From assembly GCA_002690925.1 (NCBI GenBank), contig NZGD01000065.1, positions 1 through 61,362 of the forward strand: 61,362 nt of DNA, written 5' to 3'. The stretch is from Rhodopirellula sp. (GTDB lineage: Bacteria; Planctomycetota; Planctomycetia; Pirellulales; Pirellulaceae). Each line of letters opens with the position of its first letter. Within the stretch, counting starts at the first letter, position 1. Positions 36,412-46,118 of the stretch are shown piece by piece. The notes beneath the pieces were generated by a model that saw only the letters and a program-made list of their open reading frames with translations, searched no databases and was not told the DNA's origin. Position numbers and translations under genes: made by a program.

Positions 36412-36565
36412 GTGTGGTAGGCGTTGACGGGAGTGCTAGTTGGCGACAAGACGCTTCTCTACGTTAGTCCACTAATCCAGAGTCTGCAGCAGAGAATATC
36501 ACAACAATTCGGCTTACTCGTCCTGTACCGACTGTAGGGCCAAATATTTGCAGGGGCATGAAAAT

Positions 36566-36606
36566 CAAAAAAAGCCGCGACCAGACTCAATCCGGGCGCG
36601 ACTTTT
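36566..36606 (-). terminator. Rho-independent terminator after the TIGR03000 gene
   Basis: On the minus strand AAAAGTCGCG pairs with CGCGGCTTTT (10 bp, one G-U), the inner CCGGA/TCTGG extends the stem, and it ends in a run of seven T. It sits 29 bp past the stop at 36635. Confidence 0.85.
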
Positions 36607-36634
36607 CGAAAAGCACTTTAGAAGCAAAAGCCGA

Positions 36635-37735
36635 CTAGCGACTAGCGACTTGACTCAAACCAAAGTCAAAGGTCAGCTCATTTGTGCTGCCAGCGACCAA
36701 ATCAATGGTCTGCTCTTCGCTCACTGACTTGCCGTTGATCTCGGCGCTAACATGGACAGTGTAGCCTGACCATACTTCACCGTCCTTCAACTGCGAGGTT
36801 CGATAGGTTCGAACGCTTCCATCACCCTGCGTGGTGTTGCCAGCAAGCGTGACGCGTGCGTTGGCAGGAACCGTGAGTTGAACCATCGTCTCTACCAAAG
36901 CTTGCTCAGCAGGCTGATTACCCGCCGCAAAAATCAAAGTCTGGCTAGTTCCAGAACGCAACTTGATAGACTTGGTTTCAGTTCGCTCGGCACCATCAAC
37001 TTGATAAGTGACCTCAACCTCGTAGTTGTAGACGAAGCCTGGCTTCAATCCACTGGACTTGAATGAACGTACAAGGCCAACCGCTTTTGTCTGAAAACCG
37101 TTCACGAAAACAAGGGCGTCCTCAGGAACCGAAACGGTCAGCAATGCTGAGTCCGATTCGACAGATGCCGAATCATCTTCTGCTGGCTTCTTCTCAGCTG
37201 GGGCCTGAGCAGCTGGTGGGCTAGCGGGAGCAGCCGCTTCACTGGGTGCAGCATTGGCTGGTTCGGTCATGGTCGACTCGTAAGTCGTTGACCCCATGTC
37301 GGTTGAATACATGACACGAGGGCCAAAGAATCGATAGGAAGAGTATCCACCGCTGCTACCGCCGGACGAGCCGTTGGATCGGACGACGTAACCGCCTGAT
37401 GAGCCGCCGCTGCTACCGTGATTATGCAAAGAAGCTTTGGCTGCATGAATTTTCGCAAATAGACGCCGAATGGGGCCGACATGCCCGGTGCTACCACCCG
37501 AGGAACCGCCACTGCTTCCCCCAGAATATGTCGCGTAACCGCCTGAGGAGCCTCCCGCATAGGAATACGCATGTCTTGCATGCCATCGAACTCCCACGCC
37601 TCCACTGCTTCCGCCGGATGAAGCGTAGCCGCCTGAAGAGCCGCCTGAAGAGCCTCCCCAAGATCCACCGGCCTCAACTGTCCCCGCGAACGCGACAATA
37701 GCGCCTGCGCAAACGAAGTACTTTAAATACCTCAT
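36635..37735 (-). CDS. Secreted GSSGG-repeat protein with two TIGR03000 domains
   Basis: 366 residues. A signal peptide (YFVCAGAIVAFAGTVEAGG) is followed by a 120-residue low-complexity part with many SSGG repeats broken by short basic or aromatic stretches (VRWHARHAYSYA; GPIRRLFAKIHAAKASLH). An Ala/Pro/Glu linker leads to two TIGR03000-type domains: LLTVSVPEDALVFVNGFQT to TLIFAAG, and VQLTVPANARVTLAGN to ELTFDF, each ending in the Glu/Thr-rich strand pattern (ERTETKSIKL; SEEQTIDL). TIGR03000 is a planctomycete-type beta domain of unknown role, found in surface or periplasmic proteins. A strong terminator follows. Confidence 0.9.
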   Translation of the reverse strand: MRYLKYFVCAGAIVAFAGTVEAGGSWGGSSGGSSGGYASSGGSSGGVGVRWHARHAYSYAGGSSGGYATYSGGSSGGSSGGSTGHVGPIRRLFAKIHAAKASLHNHGSSGGSSGGYVVRSNGSSGGSSGGYSSYRFFGPRVMYSTDMGSTTYESTMTEPANAAPSEAAAPASPPAAQAPAEKKPAEDDSASVESDSALLTVSVPEDALVFVNGFQTKAVGLVRSFKSSGLKPGFVYNYEVEVTYQVDGAERTETKSIKLRSGTSQTLIFAAGNQPAEQALVETMVQLTVPANARVTLAGNTTQGDGSVRTYRTSQLKDGEVWSGYTVHVSAEINGKSVSEEQTIDLVAGSTNELTFDFGLSQVASR

Positions 37736-37908
37736 GATTTCAATTCTCCTAGTTCGTTCAGCAGTTATTTAAGCCGCAGATCTCAATGAGCAGCCCAACG
37801 AATAGGATAACGAGACAGTCTGGGCAAACAAGCATCCTTGGCGAACTTTTAACGGCTAGGGGAGATCCGATGCGAGTTCGTGCCACCCGCTACCCCCCGA
37901 ATCACTGC

Positions 37909-39147
37909 TTAGAGCGTCTTGGAAAGGCGGATACCATCGAAATCAGCAATTCCGGTAGCTCCGAATAGCCCGATTCGCAAAATTGCCTCACGACTGGATT
38001 CGGGCACGTCAAATACCATCTTGGTAGCCTTCCAATCGTGGCTCCCACCGTAGGGTCCCAGCCAAAAAACGGCCACTTCGGATCGTGAACCGTCATAAAG
38101 GCTGATCGAGATCATCGGTGCAGCGTTCGCATCGGCCCCCAGTACAACTCCAGAGGTCCGACAGAAGCCACTCAACACCATTTGCTGGATCAGCCTGCCA
38201 TCCACAGGAATGCCTTGGAGAAGGTGGGCACTGAGCCCCGGCAGCTGATTAGTGAACCGCACAAATGTCTTACCAACAGCCGCTGGATTACTCGAGTTAC
38301 CATCCAACAACTTGACCTGCCTCCCGTAGTACCAGCCTGGAACCTGATCCGCGATTGCAGCTGTATTTGGTAATGAAGTGAATGAACTGGCTGAGGCACC
38401 TGGCTGACGTGCCCGGACCTCAAAATCCCCATTCACAACGGCTGGATTCTTGGCATCGGGCAATATCTGCCGCCCTTCTTCGGCCTCACCTGTCATGGGA
38501 ACAAATAGTGTTGGCCTAAGCTCCTCTCGCACCAACTTGCCATTCGTTTTGACCATCCGAAAAAGCGTCTGCTGATAGCGTTCCCCCACTGGAATGACCA
38601 GTGTCCCGCCTTCACAAAGCTGTTCAACCAAAGGTTCAGGTACTTCCTCCGGGCTGCAAGTCACAATAATTTTGTCAAAAGGCGCTGCTTCTGGCCATCC
38701 TTCAAAGCCATCGGCAACGCGCGTGGACACGTTGTCATATTTCAGGCGATGTAACGTCTCGGAAGCCTGACGACTGAGACATGGCATGATCTCAATCGAA
38801 TAAACATGTTCTACCAATGGGCTCAAAACCGCTGCCTGGTATCCACTACCGGTACCCACTTCGAGAACCCGATCCGTTTTGCTAGGTCTGAGCGTTTCTG
38901 TCATCAATGCCACAGTAAAGGGACTACTGATCGTTTGCGAGTCACCGATAGGAACGGCCATGTCGAGATATGCTTTTTCTGCCATTTCCGCAGGCATGAA
39001 CTCATGACGCAGGGTATGGCGGATAGCGTTGAGGACCCGGAGGTCAATCACCCCCGCTGTGGCAATGCACGTTTCCACCATGTGATGACGTGATTCCCAG
39101 TAGGGATCAGTTCCATCAGCACCATTTGCAATAATCAGCCAAGACAA
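37909..39147 (-). CDS. Protein-L-isoaspartate O-methyltransferase fused to a C-terminal beta-rich domain
   Basis: 412 residues from a TTG start. Residues about 15-215 are a PCMT: SRHHMVETCI, DMAVPIGDSQTISSP, then SAM motif I VLEVGTGSGYQAAVL, FDKIIVTCSPEEVPEPLVEQL, quoted in part, and GGTLVIPVGE. PCMT methylates isoaspartyl residues for repair. Residues about 235-412 form a second domain (VVNGDFEVRA, VPGWYYGRQVKLLDG, FVRFTNQLPGLSAHLLQGI, TKMVFDVPESSREAILRIGLFG, quoted in part) that looks like a galactose-binding/carbohydrate-binding jelly roll. The N-terminus SWLIIANGADG looks like a clipped signal peptide; an in-frame stop lies just upstream. ATG 39081 is the other possible start but would cut the SRHH block. 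Confidence 0.88.
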   Translation of the reverse strand: MSWLIIANGADGTDPYWESRHHMVETCIATAGVIDLRVLNAIRHTLRHEFMPAEMAEKAYLDMAVPIGDSQTISSPFTVALMTETLRPSKTDRVLEVGTGSGYQAAVLSPLVEHVYSIEIMPCLSRQASETLHRLKYDNVSTRVADGFEGWPEAAPFDKIIVTCSPEEVPEPLVEQLCEGGTLVIPVGERYQQTLFRMVKTNGKLVREELRPTLFVPMTGEAEEGRQILPDAKNPAVVNGDFEVRARQPGASASSFTSLPNTAAIADQVPGWYYGRQVKLLDGNSSNPAAVGKTFVRFTNQLPGLSAHLLQGIPVDGRLIQQMVLSGFCRTSGVVLGADANAAPMISISLYDGSRSEVAVFWLGPYGGSHDWKATKMVFDVPESSREAILRIGLFGATGIADFDGIRLSKTL

Positions 39148-39247
39148 TGAACTACCCCGCTAACCAAAAAGACTCTTGCGTCAGCATAACCTCCCAAAAG
39201 AAGCAATCGGAATGAATCATTGGCAGTGCCACTGCACAGATGAACGA

Positions 39248-40159
39248 TCAATTTTCATCCCCACTTTCATGGAGCAAGGATAATTGTCGCAACGGCGAGG
39301 GTGGCCAGGGAATACTGCAATCAGTTTCAGGCATTTCAGTTTTTAAACGCTCAGCTAATCTTCTTGCAAAGGCAACAGCAAACTTGTCATCGGGTGCATG
39401 CGTGAAAACGTAAGGATTCAAACCCTGCTGAATCCATCCTGCAATGATTGGAACCCACTGGTTTAAAAATCGATCCGTCAGTTCCACTCGATTGCGTCCC
39501 ACTAGCCGCAACATGGGCTGTTGGCCAGTGACGGTCTGGCGAACGGGTGTTCGCGGCTTACGATTCTGTGAGACTTCCTCAATTTCGTCATCTGGCGGAG
39601 CCTGAAACAGCGGACGACTGTCGAACAGCACCTTGTCAATTTCTAAACGTTGCAACAGATCATTCACTCGTTTTTCGTTTTCCCCCAAATCAAACCAGTT
39701 TTCGTGCCTCAGTTCCACCGCCCACTTAAAGTCCCGTGGTAAATTCTCGAGAAACCGGGTGAGTACTGGCATTCGCTCCGGACCAAATCGCGGCCCTAAC
39801 TGCAAAAAGGTAGGGCCAAGACGCGATGCCTCCTGCAAAGGTGTAATGCGTTGAAGGAATTCCCGAATTGCAGCGTGCGAATGCTCCAACTCCAATTCAT
39901 GAGATATTGTCCTCGGCACCTTCAAGACAAAGCGAAAATTATCAGGCGTCTGCTCAACCCAGCGCTGAATGGCATCTTGACCAGGCAAAGCATAAAAGGT
40001 GCTATTTCCTTCAACCGTGTTGAACGTCCGCGAATACCATCGCAACCAGTCTTTCCGAGGTGTTCTCGCTGGATAAACCTGTCCGCCCCATCGGCCACAC
40101 GCCCAGACCGGGCACCCAAGAAAGAGGGGCAGTGTTGTGTTCGTTGTGCTGATCATCAT
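39248..40159 (-). CDS. DUF72 (YecE-like) family protein
   Basis: 303 residues. TIM-barrel-like DUF72: FLGCPVWACGRWGGQVYPA, quoted as the start, WYSRTFNTVEGNSTFYALP with the conserved Glu-Asn/Gly-Ser-Thr-Phe-Tyr, FRFVLKVPRTISHE and ELRHENWF. A His/Pro region near the C-terminus, PYVFTHAPDDKFAVAFARRL, replaces the usual FNNH motif. The function of the family is unknown. It begins only 6 bp after the Ppx/GppA gene on the same strand; ATG 40156 is an equal start. Confidence 0.9.
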   Translation of the reverse strand: MMISTTNTTLPLFLGCPVWACGRWGGQVYPARTPRKDWLRWYSRTFNTVEGNSTFYALPGQDAIQRWVEQTPDNFRFVLKVPRTISHELELEHSHAAIREFLQRITPLQEASRLGPTFLQLGPRFGPERMPVLTRFLENLPRDFKWAVELRHENWFDLGENEKRVNDLLQRLEIDKVLFDSRPLFQAPPDDEIEEVSQNRKPRTPVRQTVTGQQPMLRLVGRNRVELTDRFLNQWVPIIAGWIQQGLNPYVFTHAPDDKFAVAFARRLAERLKTEMPETDCSIPWPPSPLRQLSLLHESGDEN

Positions 40160-40164
40160 CGCAC

Positions 40165-41745
40165 CTACGACCTGCGAGCACGCAATAGCACAGGCATTCC
40201 AAAAACATCCCGAAACAGACCTGCATTTTCTCGCATGGCTATCTGTTCCAATGAAACATCGTCAACCCCAGGAACATTGATCACCAATTGTTGACCATCA
40301 TTCACACACTCGATGTCCAAGATCCGCCCACTTCGAGTGTCATCTAAAGCGATTGCAAGACGAAGCAGCGCAGCCAACTTGGAAACGGTTACGCGGTCTT
40401 CCTGCGACAACGATCCATAATCGACATGTGAAGGTTGTGGGAATGCGCGACGATGGTAACGGGCGACGAGCCCCACCTGCAGCAATTCACCCTCGGACAA
40501 ACCAAATAATTCGCTATGACGGATGAGATACAACGCGTGCTTGTGATTACTTTTAACATTCACAACCAAGCCAATTTCATGCAACAAAGCCGCCACAAAC
40601 AAAATGACCTCATGGCGATTATCCAAAAGATGCTCATGCTGAAACTGCTGGAACAATTTGCGTGCCAGTTCCGCCACATTCCGTGCATGAGATTCATCAA
40701 AATCAAATTTGCGTCCAAGTGAAATTGCCGAACGAACAATCTGATTTCGGAACTCAGCGGTCCAACCACCACCCAATGCCATGTCGTGCAGCAGGCCATC
40801 TCGGAGGTTGGTATCACAAACAAAAACATGGTCGAGCGCAAGATGCTTCGCGAGCATCGTGTAAACCAGTAGCGCTGGCCCCAGTGTCTCTGCCTCCGTA
40901 TAGCTTGCACCATAGCGACGCACGATCGCATCTTCATCAAGCTTTAGAATTTTCGAAGTAAATTCATCTAGTTGGCGCGTTGGCATTTCAGCAAGCGATT
41001 TACTATCCCAATTATCTAAAACGTGCTTGCACGCAAAACGAATATCACCACCGATCGCCACAACATGAACAGAACTGACATCCTGTTTTTCATCCGTCAA
41101 ACGATTCCACGCCCGTCGGATGTGACTCTCCATCATGGCGCGGCGACGAGAGGCACTAGACCGCACTCCTTTAAGCGTTCTAAGCAACCGCAGTGAGCCA
41201 AGACGGAACGACTGACTCTCAAGTACGTTCCCACCACGCACCAGCAATACCTCAGTATTACCGCCACCCACTTCAACAACCAGTGACTTGCCATCCGACA
41301 AAGCAGGATGAGCCTGCAACTGTGGCATGACTCCCATATAGGTAATGCGATTGACCTCAGCCTCATCGATGGGCTCGACGTTCAAACCTGTCGCAACATA
41401 GATGCGATCTGCAAAGGCTAAGCGATTTGATGCTTCTCGAACTGCAGTGGTTGCCACAACACGCACATCCGCCGGCTTGATTCCATACTCCTGCAGAACG
41501 CGTTGATAGCGATGCAGGACAGCAGCTGACCGCTCGATGCTCTTGCGTGAGAAGCGGCGATTTTCGAAAGCTTCGCGTCCCAAATCCATCGGCTGTGCCA
41601 ACGTGTCGAGGGTCCGCACCTTTCCGTCAGGATGAATTTCAGCAATCGCCATACGAATACTAGTTGCGCCGATGTCAATCACGGCAGCCGCTCGCGGCAC
41701 ACCATGTTCGATGGCAAATTCTGAATTCGGTGGCGAGGTTGACAT
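40165..41745 (-). CDS. Ppx/GppA-family exopolyphosphatase with C-terminal HD-type domain
   Basis: 526 residues from ATG 41745. The ASKHA phosphatase part has AVIDIGATSIRMAIAEI, RVVATTAVREASNR, SLVVEVGGGNTEVLLV (second ATP/phosphate motif) and VHVVAIGGDIRFA. After about 310 a helical HD-type domain follows with VILFVAALLHEIGLVV and KHALYLIRHSELFGLSE. Such enzymes hydrolyse inorganic polyphosphate or pppGpp; sequence alone does not decide between them. The frame is open to 41865 but MSTSPPN gives the ordinary N-terminus. The next gene (DUF72) follows after 5 bp. Confidence 0.92.
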   Translation of the reverse strand: MSTSPPNSEFAIEHGVPRAAAVIDIGATSIRMAIAEIHPDGKVRTLDTLAQPMDLGREAFENRRFSRKSIERSAAVLHRYQRVLQEYGIKPADVRVVATTAVREASNRLAFADRIYVATGLNVEPIDEAEVNRITYMGVMPQLQAHPALSDGKSLVVEVGGGNTEVLLVRGGNVLESQSFRLGSLRLLRTLKGVRSSASRRRAMMESHIRRAWNRLTDEKQDVSSVHVVAIGGDIRFACKHVLDNWDSKSLAEMPTRQLDEFTSKILKLDEDAIVRRYGASYTEAETLGPALLVYTMLAKHLALDHVFVCDTNLRDGLLHDMALGGGWTAEFRNQIVRSAISLGRKFDFDESHARNVAELARKLFQQFQHEHLLDNRHEVILFVAALLHEIGLVVNVKSNHKHALYLIRHSELFGLSEGELLQVGLVARYHRRAFPQPSHVDYGSLSQEDRVTVSKLAALLRLAIALDDTRSGRILDIECVNDGQQLVINVPGVDDVSLEQIAMRENAGLFRDVFGMPVLLRARRS

Positions 41746-41898
41746 CTGCTCTCTTGAAGGTCCGCGATAGGTTAAATCGACGTTATCATCATACCGTGAC
41801 TGAGCCGGAAGCCCACAGCCCGATCTGCTGCTTTTCACTGCATTCGACTTACGAAGTTGTCCCAAGCCTCACTGGCAGCCGAAGCTGAACTGGCAGCG

Positions 41899-42879
41899 TC
41901 ACTGATCACCCGTCCTAGGTTCCTTCATCGGCTCTACCCCTTCTCCGCCTCTTTGCCATCCTACGGCCAAAATTGTCCCTGTCAGCATGCAACCAAAGGT
42001 GTAAGCCGCCGTTGGAATGGTTGCCAAACTGTCCTCGCCGTAAAGAGTCACGGCCAATGCAGTCCCAAGACCCGCGTTTTGCATTCCCACTTCCAATGTC
42101 AATGCTCTTCGACAAGCCTCCGGGAGTTTCGCAACGCCTCCAACAAACCACCCAGCCAGATAGCCAAGCACATTGATCACCAACAACGCTAACACCAGCA
42201 CCATGCCCACATGCATCAGATTTTCGCGGTCACCTGCGACCACAATGACAATGATCCAAAGCAAGGTGCACGAGGCTATCCTGGGGCCCCACACCTCAGC
42301 CCATTTTTGAAAACGATTCCACGTCCGACATGCACGAAAACCCAACACAGTGGGTAGCACCACCAGCACTGACAGACGAATGGAAGATTCGACCAGAGAT
42401 TTTTCAGTCGCAGCGCTCGCCACAACCCACAACACCAGAGGGACAGTCAGCGGCGACAGCAAAGTCGCAACACTGGTTAAGCTGACGGAATACGCAACAC
42501 TACCACGAGCAGTACTGGTCAACACATTGGATGCCATCGCTCCAGGTACACACCCAACCAGAATAACGCCGTTTGCGATATCCTGGTCAAGAGGAATCAG
42601 TTGAGTAACACCCCAAGCGGCTGCCGGCATAACGAGGACCTGCGTCAGCACACCCAACACGACCCACCATGGATGCTTATACAAAGGCCGCAGTTCATCT
42701 TGACGCACCAGCGTACCGAGGAAAAACATCGCACATGCAACCAAAGACCAGATCAGCGGCCCCTTGATCAACGCAGGCGGTGTGAAAGGATCGAACTGCA
42801 GTTGCTGTACTGGCCAGGCATAGGCCAGCAACGAAGTAAACACCAACCAAAATAGCAGCGAATTAGAAACACGATTCAA
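41899..42879 (-). CDS. Bile acid:sodium symporter (BASS) family transporter
   Basis: 326 residues with about nine or ten hydrophobic helices. The two BASS core motifs are visible: LVGCVPGAMASNVLT and LTLEVGMQNAGLGTALAV, which carry the Na+-binding crossover residues. Members import organic anions (bile acids, pantoate, 2-keto acids) with Na+; the substrate is unknown here. Its start overlaps the stop of the HAD gene by ATGA (42876-42879), so they are translationally coupled. Confidence 0.92.
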   Translation of the reverse strand: MNRVSNSLLFWLVFTSLLAYAWPVQQLQFDPFTPPALIKGPLIWSLVACAMFFLGTLVRQDELRPLYKHPWWVVLGVLTQVLVMPAAAWGVTQLIPLDQDIANGVILVGCVPGAMASNVLTSTARGSVAYSVSLTSVATLLSPLTVPLVLWVVASAATEKSLVESSIRLSVLVVLPTVLGFRACRTWNRFQKWAEVWGPRIASCTLLWIIVIVVAGDRENLMHVGMVLVLALLVINVLGYLAGWFVGGVAKLPEACRRALTLEVGMQNAGLGTALAVTLYGEDSLATIPTAAYTFGCMLTGTILAVGWQRGGEGVEPMKEPRTGDQ

Positions 42880-43523
42880 AGATCTAACCCCAATTCATCC
42901 AAGACTCCAAAATCCTGCAACGCTTGAACGGCTTCTTGCCCGCCCAGGCAACAGTTCGCTTGCCACTTTCGAGCGAGTGCAGCACTTATGTTTTCTGGCT
43001 TGTCATCGAGGAAAAGTAGACTCTTTGCATGAACGCCGGCTCTTTCCTCTGCCACCTCATAAATCACCGAGTCTGGTTTCATCGCTCCCTCCTCAAAACT
43101 GAGCACAGTCACATCAAACCGGAACTGATTCATCAAGTAGGGCTGACGACGAATCCAATCCCAGTGTGCATGACACGTATTGGACAGTAAACCAACACGA
43201 AATCCATTTTCTCTCACGCGATTCAGAACTTCGGCCATCAGATCAATGGGTGTGAACATATCACTGACCGCGTCGAGCAAACCTATGGTCGGCATACACT
43301 CTGCACTGCCTCCCAACAACTGACGAATCTGTTCTGCGAATTCTTCGCCGTTCAAATGTCCATGCTCAAATCGGTCTTGGACACCACTGTCATAAATGGC
43401 CTCCCACGCTAACTGCTTTCGCACACCGAATCTCTCAACAAGATTGTTACATGCAACATTCGGATCAAAACTGACCAACACATTGCCCAAATCAAAGTAG
43501 ACGAATTCAATTTGATGCTTCAT
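42876..43523 (-). CDS. HAD-family hydrolase (YihX-like, DxGNV motif)
   Basis: 215 residues. Motif I is VYFDLGNVLVSFD with nucleophile Asp11; the second Asp of the usual DxD is Gly/Asn, as in YihX-type HADs. Motif II is LLSNT, motif III the Lys in EEGAMKPDSVIY, motif IV LLFLDDKPENI. Cap type is the helical C1 cap (residues 15-85). It is a probable phosphomonoesterase for a small sugar phosphate, substrate unknown. It is coupled to the BASS transporter, which suggests uptake and dephosphorylation of related compounds, though that is inference. Confidence 0.92.
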   Translation of the reverse strand: MKHQIEFVYFDLGNVLVSFDPNVACNNLVERFGVRKQLAWEAIYDSGVQDRFEHGHLNGEEFAEQIRQLLGGSAECMPTIGLLDAVSDMFTPIDLMAEVLNRVRENGFRVGLLSNTCHAHWDWIRRQPYLMNQFRFDVTVLSFEEGAMKPDSVIYEVAEERAGVHAKSLLFLDDKPENISAALARKWQANCCLGGQEAVQALQDFGVLDELGLDL

Positions 43524-43617
43524 GTTGCCACGAATTGCTTCAGGCTTAGGCCGGATGACTCAGTGAACAAAACCGTCTCCAAGTCGACGGAAGAGAAGAA
43601 AACCCAAAACGACCACA

Positions 43618-44280
43618 TCACAACGCGCGGATACGAATATTGCGGTACCACGCTTCGGTAGGTTTGCCGCTGTGGATTTGCAAACCAATCTTGCCATGCT
43701 GCGGAATGGCATCATCCATTTCGGTGTAATCAACGGTGCGTTCACCGTTCACAAAAATTTGCACGCGGGGACCTTTGCAAACCACACGCATGAAATTCCA
43801 CTGATCGGGCTTTACCAATTTTTTTCCCAAATCAGCTCCAGGCTCCGCCAACATTTTATTCCGTCTGGACTCATCATATAAGGCACCCCAAACTGGCCTG
43901 TTCCAAGCATACCCAATATCGGCCTGATACCCCGAAACTTCGCTGCTTCCGACAACACGCTGAGAACGAAATTGGACACCAGCATTTTTTCCATCGCCAA
44001 CCAATTTTGCCTCAAATCTAAGATCAAAATCTGAATACTCGCGTGCCGTACAGAGAAATTCGTTGTGTGGAATTTTCTCTGTCAAGCGTCCAGCCACGAT
44101 GGCCTTGTCCTCAACGCGAAACCAATATGCGTTTCCTTCCCATCCCAGAAGTGAATTCCCATCGAAAAGTGGTAACGAAAACACCGCAAAATCGTCTTTG
44201 GCATCCTCTGCCATGGCATTCAGTGTCGTGATTTGCATGAGTACCAGCAAACCAAATGCGGCAAATAGCGTGCGTTTCAA
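43618..44280 (-). CDS. Secreted DUF1080 (3-keto-disaccharide hydrolase-like) protein
   Basis: 220 residues from a TTG start at 44280, with AGGGAG 7 nt upstream. The signal MKRTLFAAFGLLVLMQITTLNA is followed by a concanavalin-like jelly roll: LPLFDGNSLLGWEG, WFRVEDKAIVAG, DFDLRFEAKLVGDGKNAGVQFRS, quoted in part, GYQADIGY, WNFMRVVCKGPRVQIFVNG and GKIGLQIHSGKPTEAWYRNIRIR. Planctomycete DUF1080 proteins act in or beside glycan degradation, some as 3-keto-glycoside hydrolases. The frame is open to 44385, which would overlap ilvD, but only the TTG gives a clean signal and SD. It is divergent from ilvD. Confidence 0.9.
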   Translation of the reverse strand: MKRTLFAAFGLLVLMQITTLNAMAEDAKDDFAVFSLPLFDGNSLLGWEGNAYWFRVEDKAIVAGRLTEKIPHNEFLCTAREYSDFDLRFEAKLVGDGKNAGVQFRSQRVVGSSEVSGYQADIGYAWNRPVWGALYDESRRNKMLAEPGADLGKKLVKPDQWNFMRVVCKGPRVQIFVNGERTVDYTEMDDAIPQHGKIGLQIHSGKPTEAWYRNIRIRAL

Positions 44281-44383
44281 GGTCAATCTCCCTGTCAAAA
44301 GTCCAGTCCCTTTTTCATTTGTTTGCTGATGATCATAATCAGTGGCGTTCTGCACGTCGCAAAGAAGCCAAAAAAGAAATCTC

Positions 44384-46063
44384 ATGAATCAGCCACTCAA
44401 CAAATACAGCAGTAAAATCACCCAACCCAAGAGCCAGGGAGCATCCCAAGCGATGCTGTATGCAACGGGCATGCAACCAGAAGACATGAATAAGGCCCAA
44501 GTTGGTATTGCCAGTGTCTGGTATGAGGGTAACAGTTGCAACATGCACCTCCTCGACCTCGCGTCTGAAGTGAAAACGGGGGTCACTTCAGCAGGTCTGG
44601 TCGGCATGCGTTTCAACACAATCGGTGTCAGTGATGGAATCTCAATGGGCACTGATGGAATGAGTTACAGCTTACAGAGTCGTGATCTGATTGCTGACTC
44701 GATCGAAACAATCATGGGTGCCCAGTGGTACGACGGTCTGATCGCGCTACCAGGCTGCGACAAAAACATGCCGGGTTGCGTAATGGCAATGGGTCGACTC
44801 AACAGACCAGCCATTATGGTTTACGGGGGGACGATCAAACCAGGAAGCTACAAGGATGAAAAGCTGGATATCGTCAGCGCCTTTCAGTGCTACGGTCAAT
44901 TCCTTGCAGGCCAAATAAGCGAGGAGGAACGTTCAGAAATCGTCCGCCGCAGCTGCCCCGGGGCTGGTGCTTGTGGTGGCATGTATACCGCCAACACGAT
45001 GGCAACTGCAATCGAAGCCCTCGGCATGTCCCTGCCGTACTCAGCCAGCATACCTGCTGAGGATGCGGCCAAAAAAGAAGAATGTCTACGAGCTGGCGGT
45101 GCCATCCTCAAGCTTCTTGAAGCTGACATCAAGCCACGTGACATCATGACACGTACGGCGTTTGAAAATGCAATGGTCACCGTTATGGCATTAGGTGGAA
45201 GCACAAATGCAGTTCTGCACCTGATCGCCATGGCTCGAAGCGTCGACGTCGATCTGACAATCGAAGATTTTCAATCCGTTAGCGATCGCATTCCCTATCT
45301 AGCTGATTTGAAGCCCAGTGGCAAATTTGTTCAGGAAGATCTGCACTCTATCGGCGGCACACCTGCTGTCATGAAATACCTGCTTGAGAAAGGTCTGATG
45401 GATGGAAACTGCATGACCGTTACCGGAAAAACGCTCGCGGAAAACGTCAAAGACCTGCCCGGACTGAAAGAAGGGCAGACGATCATCAGCCCGGTCGAGA
45501 AACCGCTAAAGGAATCAGGACACATTCGAATCCTGCGAGGATCACTGGCTACCGAAGGTGCGGTTGCAAAAATCACAGGAAAAGAAGGCCTTACATTCAG
45601 TGGACCAGCCCGTTGCTTTGATAGTGAAGAAGACATGCTACGTGCCTTGGAAGAAAATAAGATCCAGAAAGGTGATGTAGTTGTGATTCGCTACGAAGGT
45701 CCCAAAGGTGGGCCGGGCATGCCCGAAATGTTGACACCGACCAGCGCCATCATGGGAGCGGGCCTGGGTTCGGATGTTGCCATGCTGACAGACGGGCGTT
45801 TCAGCGGAGGCAGTCATGGATTTATCGTGGGGCACATCACCCCCGAAGCACAACTTGGCGGACCTCTTGCGCTTCTAGTCGATGGCGATATCGTGACCAT
45901 CGATGCAGAAACCAATCGACTCGATGTCGATGTCAGCGAAGCCGTTCTGGCTGAACGCGCAGCAGCGTGGAATGCACCACCACTGAAAGCGACACGGGGC
46001 ACGCTCTTCAAATACATCAAGTGTGTCAAAACAGCCAGTGAGGGTTGCGTCACCGACGAGTGA
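44384..46063 (+). CDS. ilvD: Dihydroxy-acid dehydratase
   Basis: 559 residues. Fe-S ligands Cys52 (GNSCNMHL), Cys125 ([11 protein letters not shown]) and Cys197 ([17 protein letters not shown], quoted in part) are conserved, as are the IlvD/Edd signatures. The [10 protein letters not shown] and [15 protein letters not shown] blocks are intact. It dehydrates 2,3-dihydroxy-isovalerate/methylvalerate in valine and isoleucine synthesis. No other ilv gene is adjacent. ATG 44384 is chosen over the frame start at 44342. The dyad element at 46119 lies just after the stop. Confidence 0.97.
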   Translation: MNQPLNKYSSKITQPKSQGASQAMLYATGMQPEDMNKAQVGIASVWYEGNSCNMHLLDLASEVKTGVTSAGLVGMRFNTIGVSDGISMGTDGMSYSLQSRDLIADSIETIMGAQWYDGLIALPGCDKNMPGCVMAMGRLNRPAIMVYGGTIKPGSYKDEKLDIVSAFQCYGQFLAGQISEEERSEIVRRSCPGAGACGGMYTANTMATAIEALGMSLPYSASIPAEDAAKKEECLRAGGAILKLLEADIKPRDIMTRTAFENAMVTVMALGGSTNAVLHLIAMARSVDVDLTIEDFQSVSDRIPYLADLKPSGKFVQEDLHSIGGTPAVMKYLLEKGLMDGNCMTVTGKTLAENVKDLPGLKEGQTIISPVEKPLKESGHIRILRGSLATEGAVAKITGKEGLTFSGPARCFDSEEDMLRALEENKIQKGDVVVIRYEGPKGGPGMPEMLTPTSAIMGAGLGSDVAMLTDGRFSGGSHGFIVGHITPEAQLGGPLALLVDGDIVTIDAETNRLDVDVSEAVLAERAAAWNAPPLKATRGTLFKYIKCVKTASEGCVTDE

Positions 46064-46118
46064 CCCTCACCATGATCTGTTCAGGGAACTCTTGCTGAAA
46101 TTACTGCAGAGGTTGATT

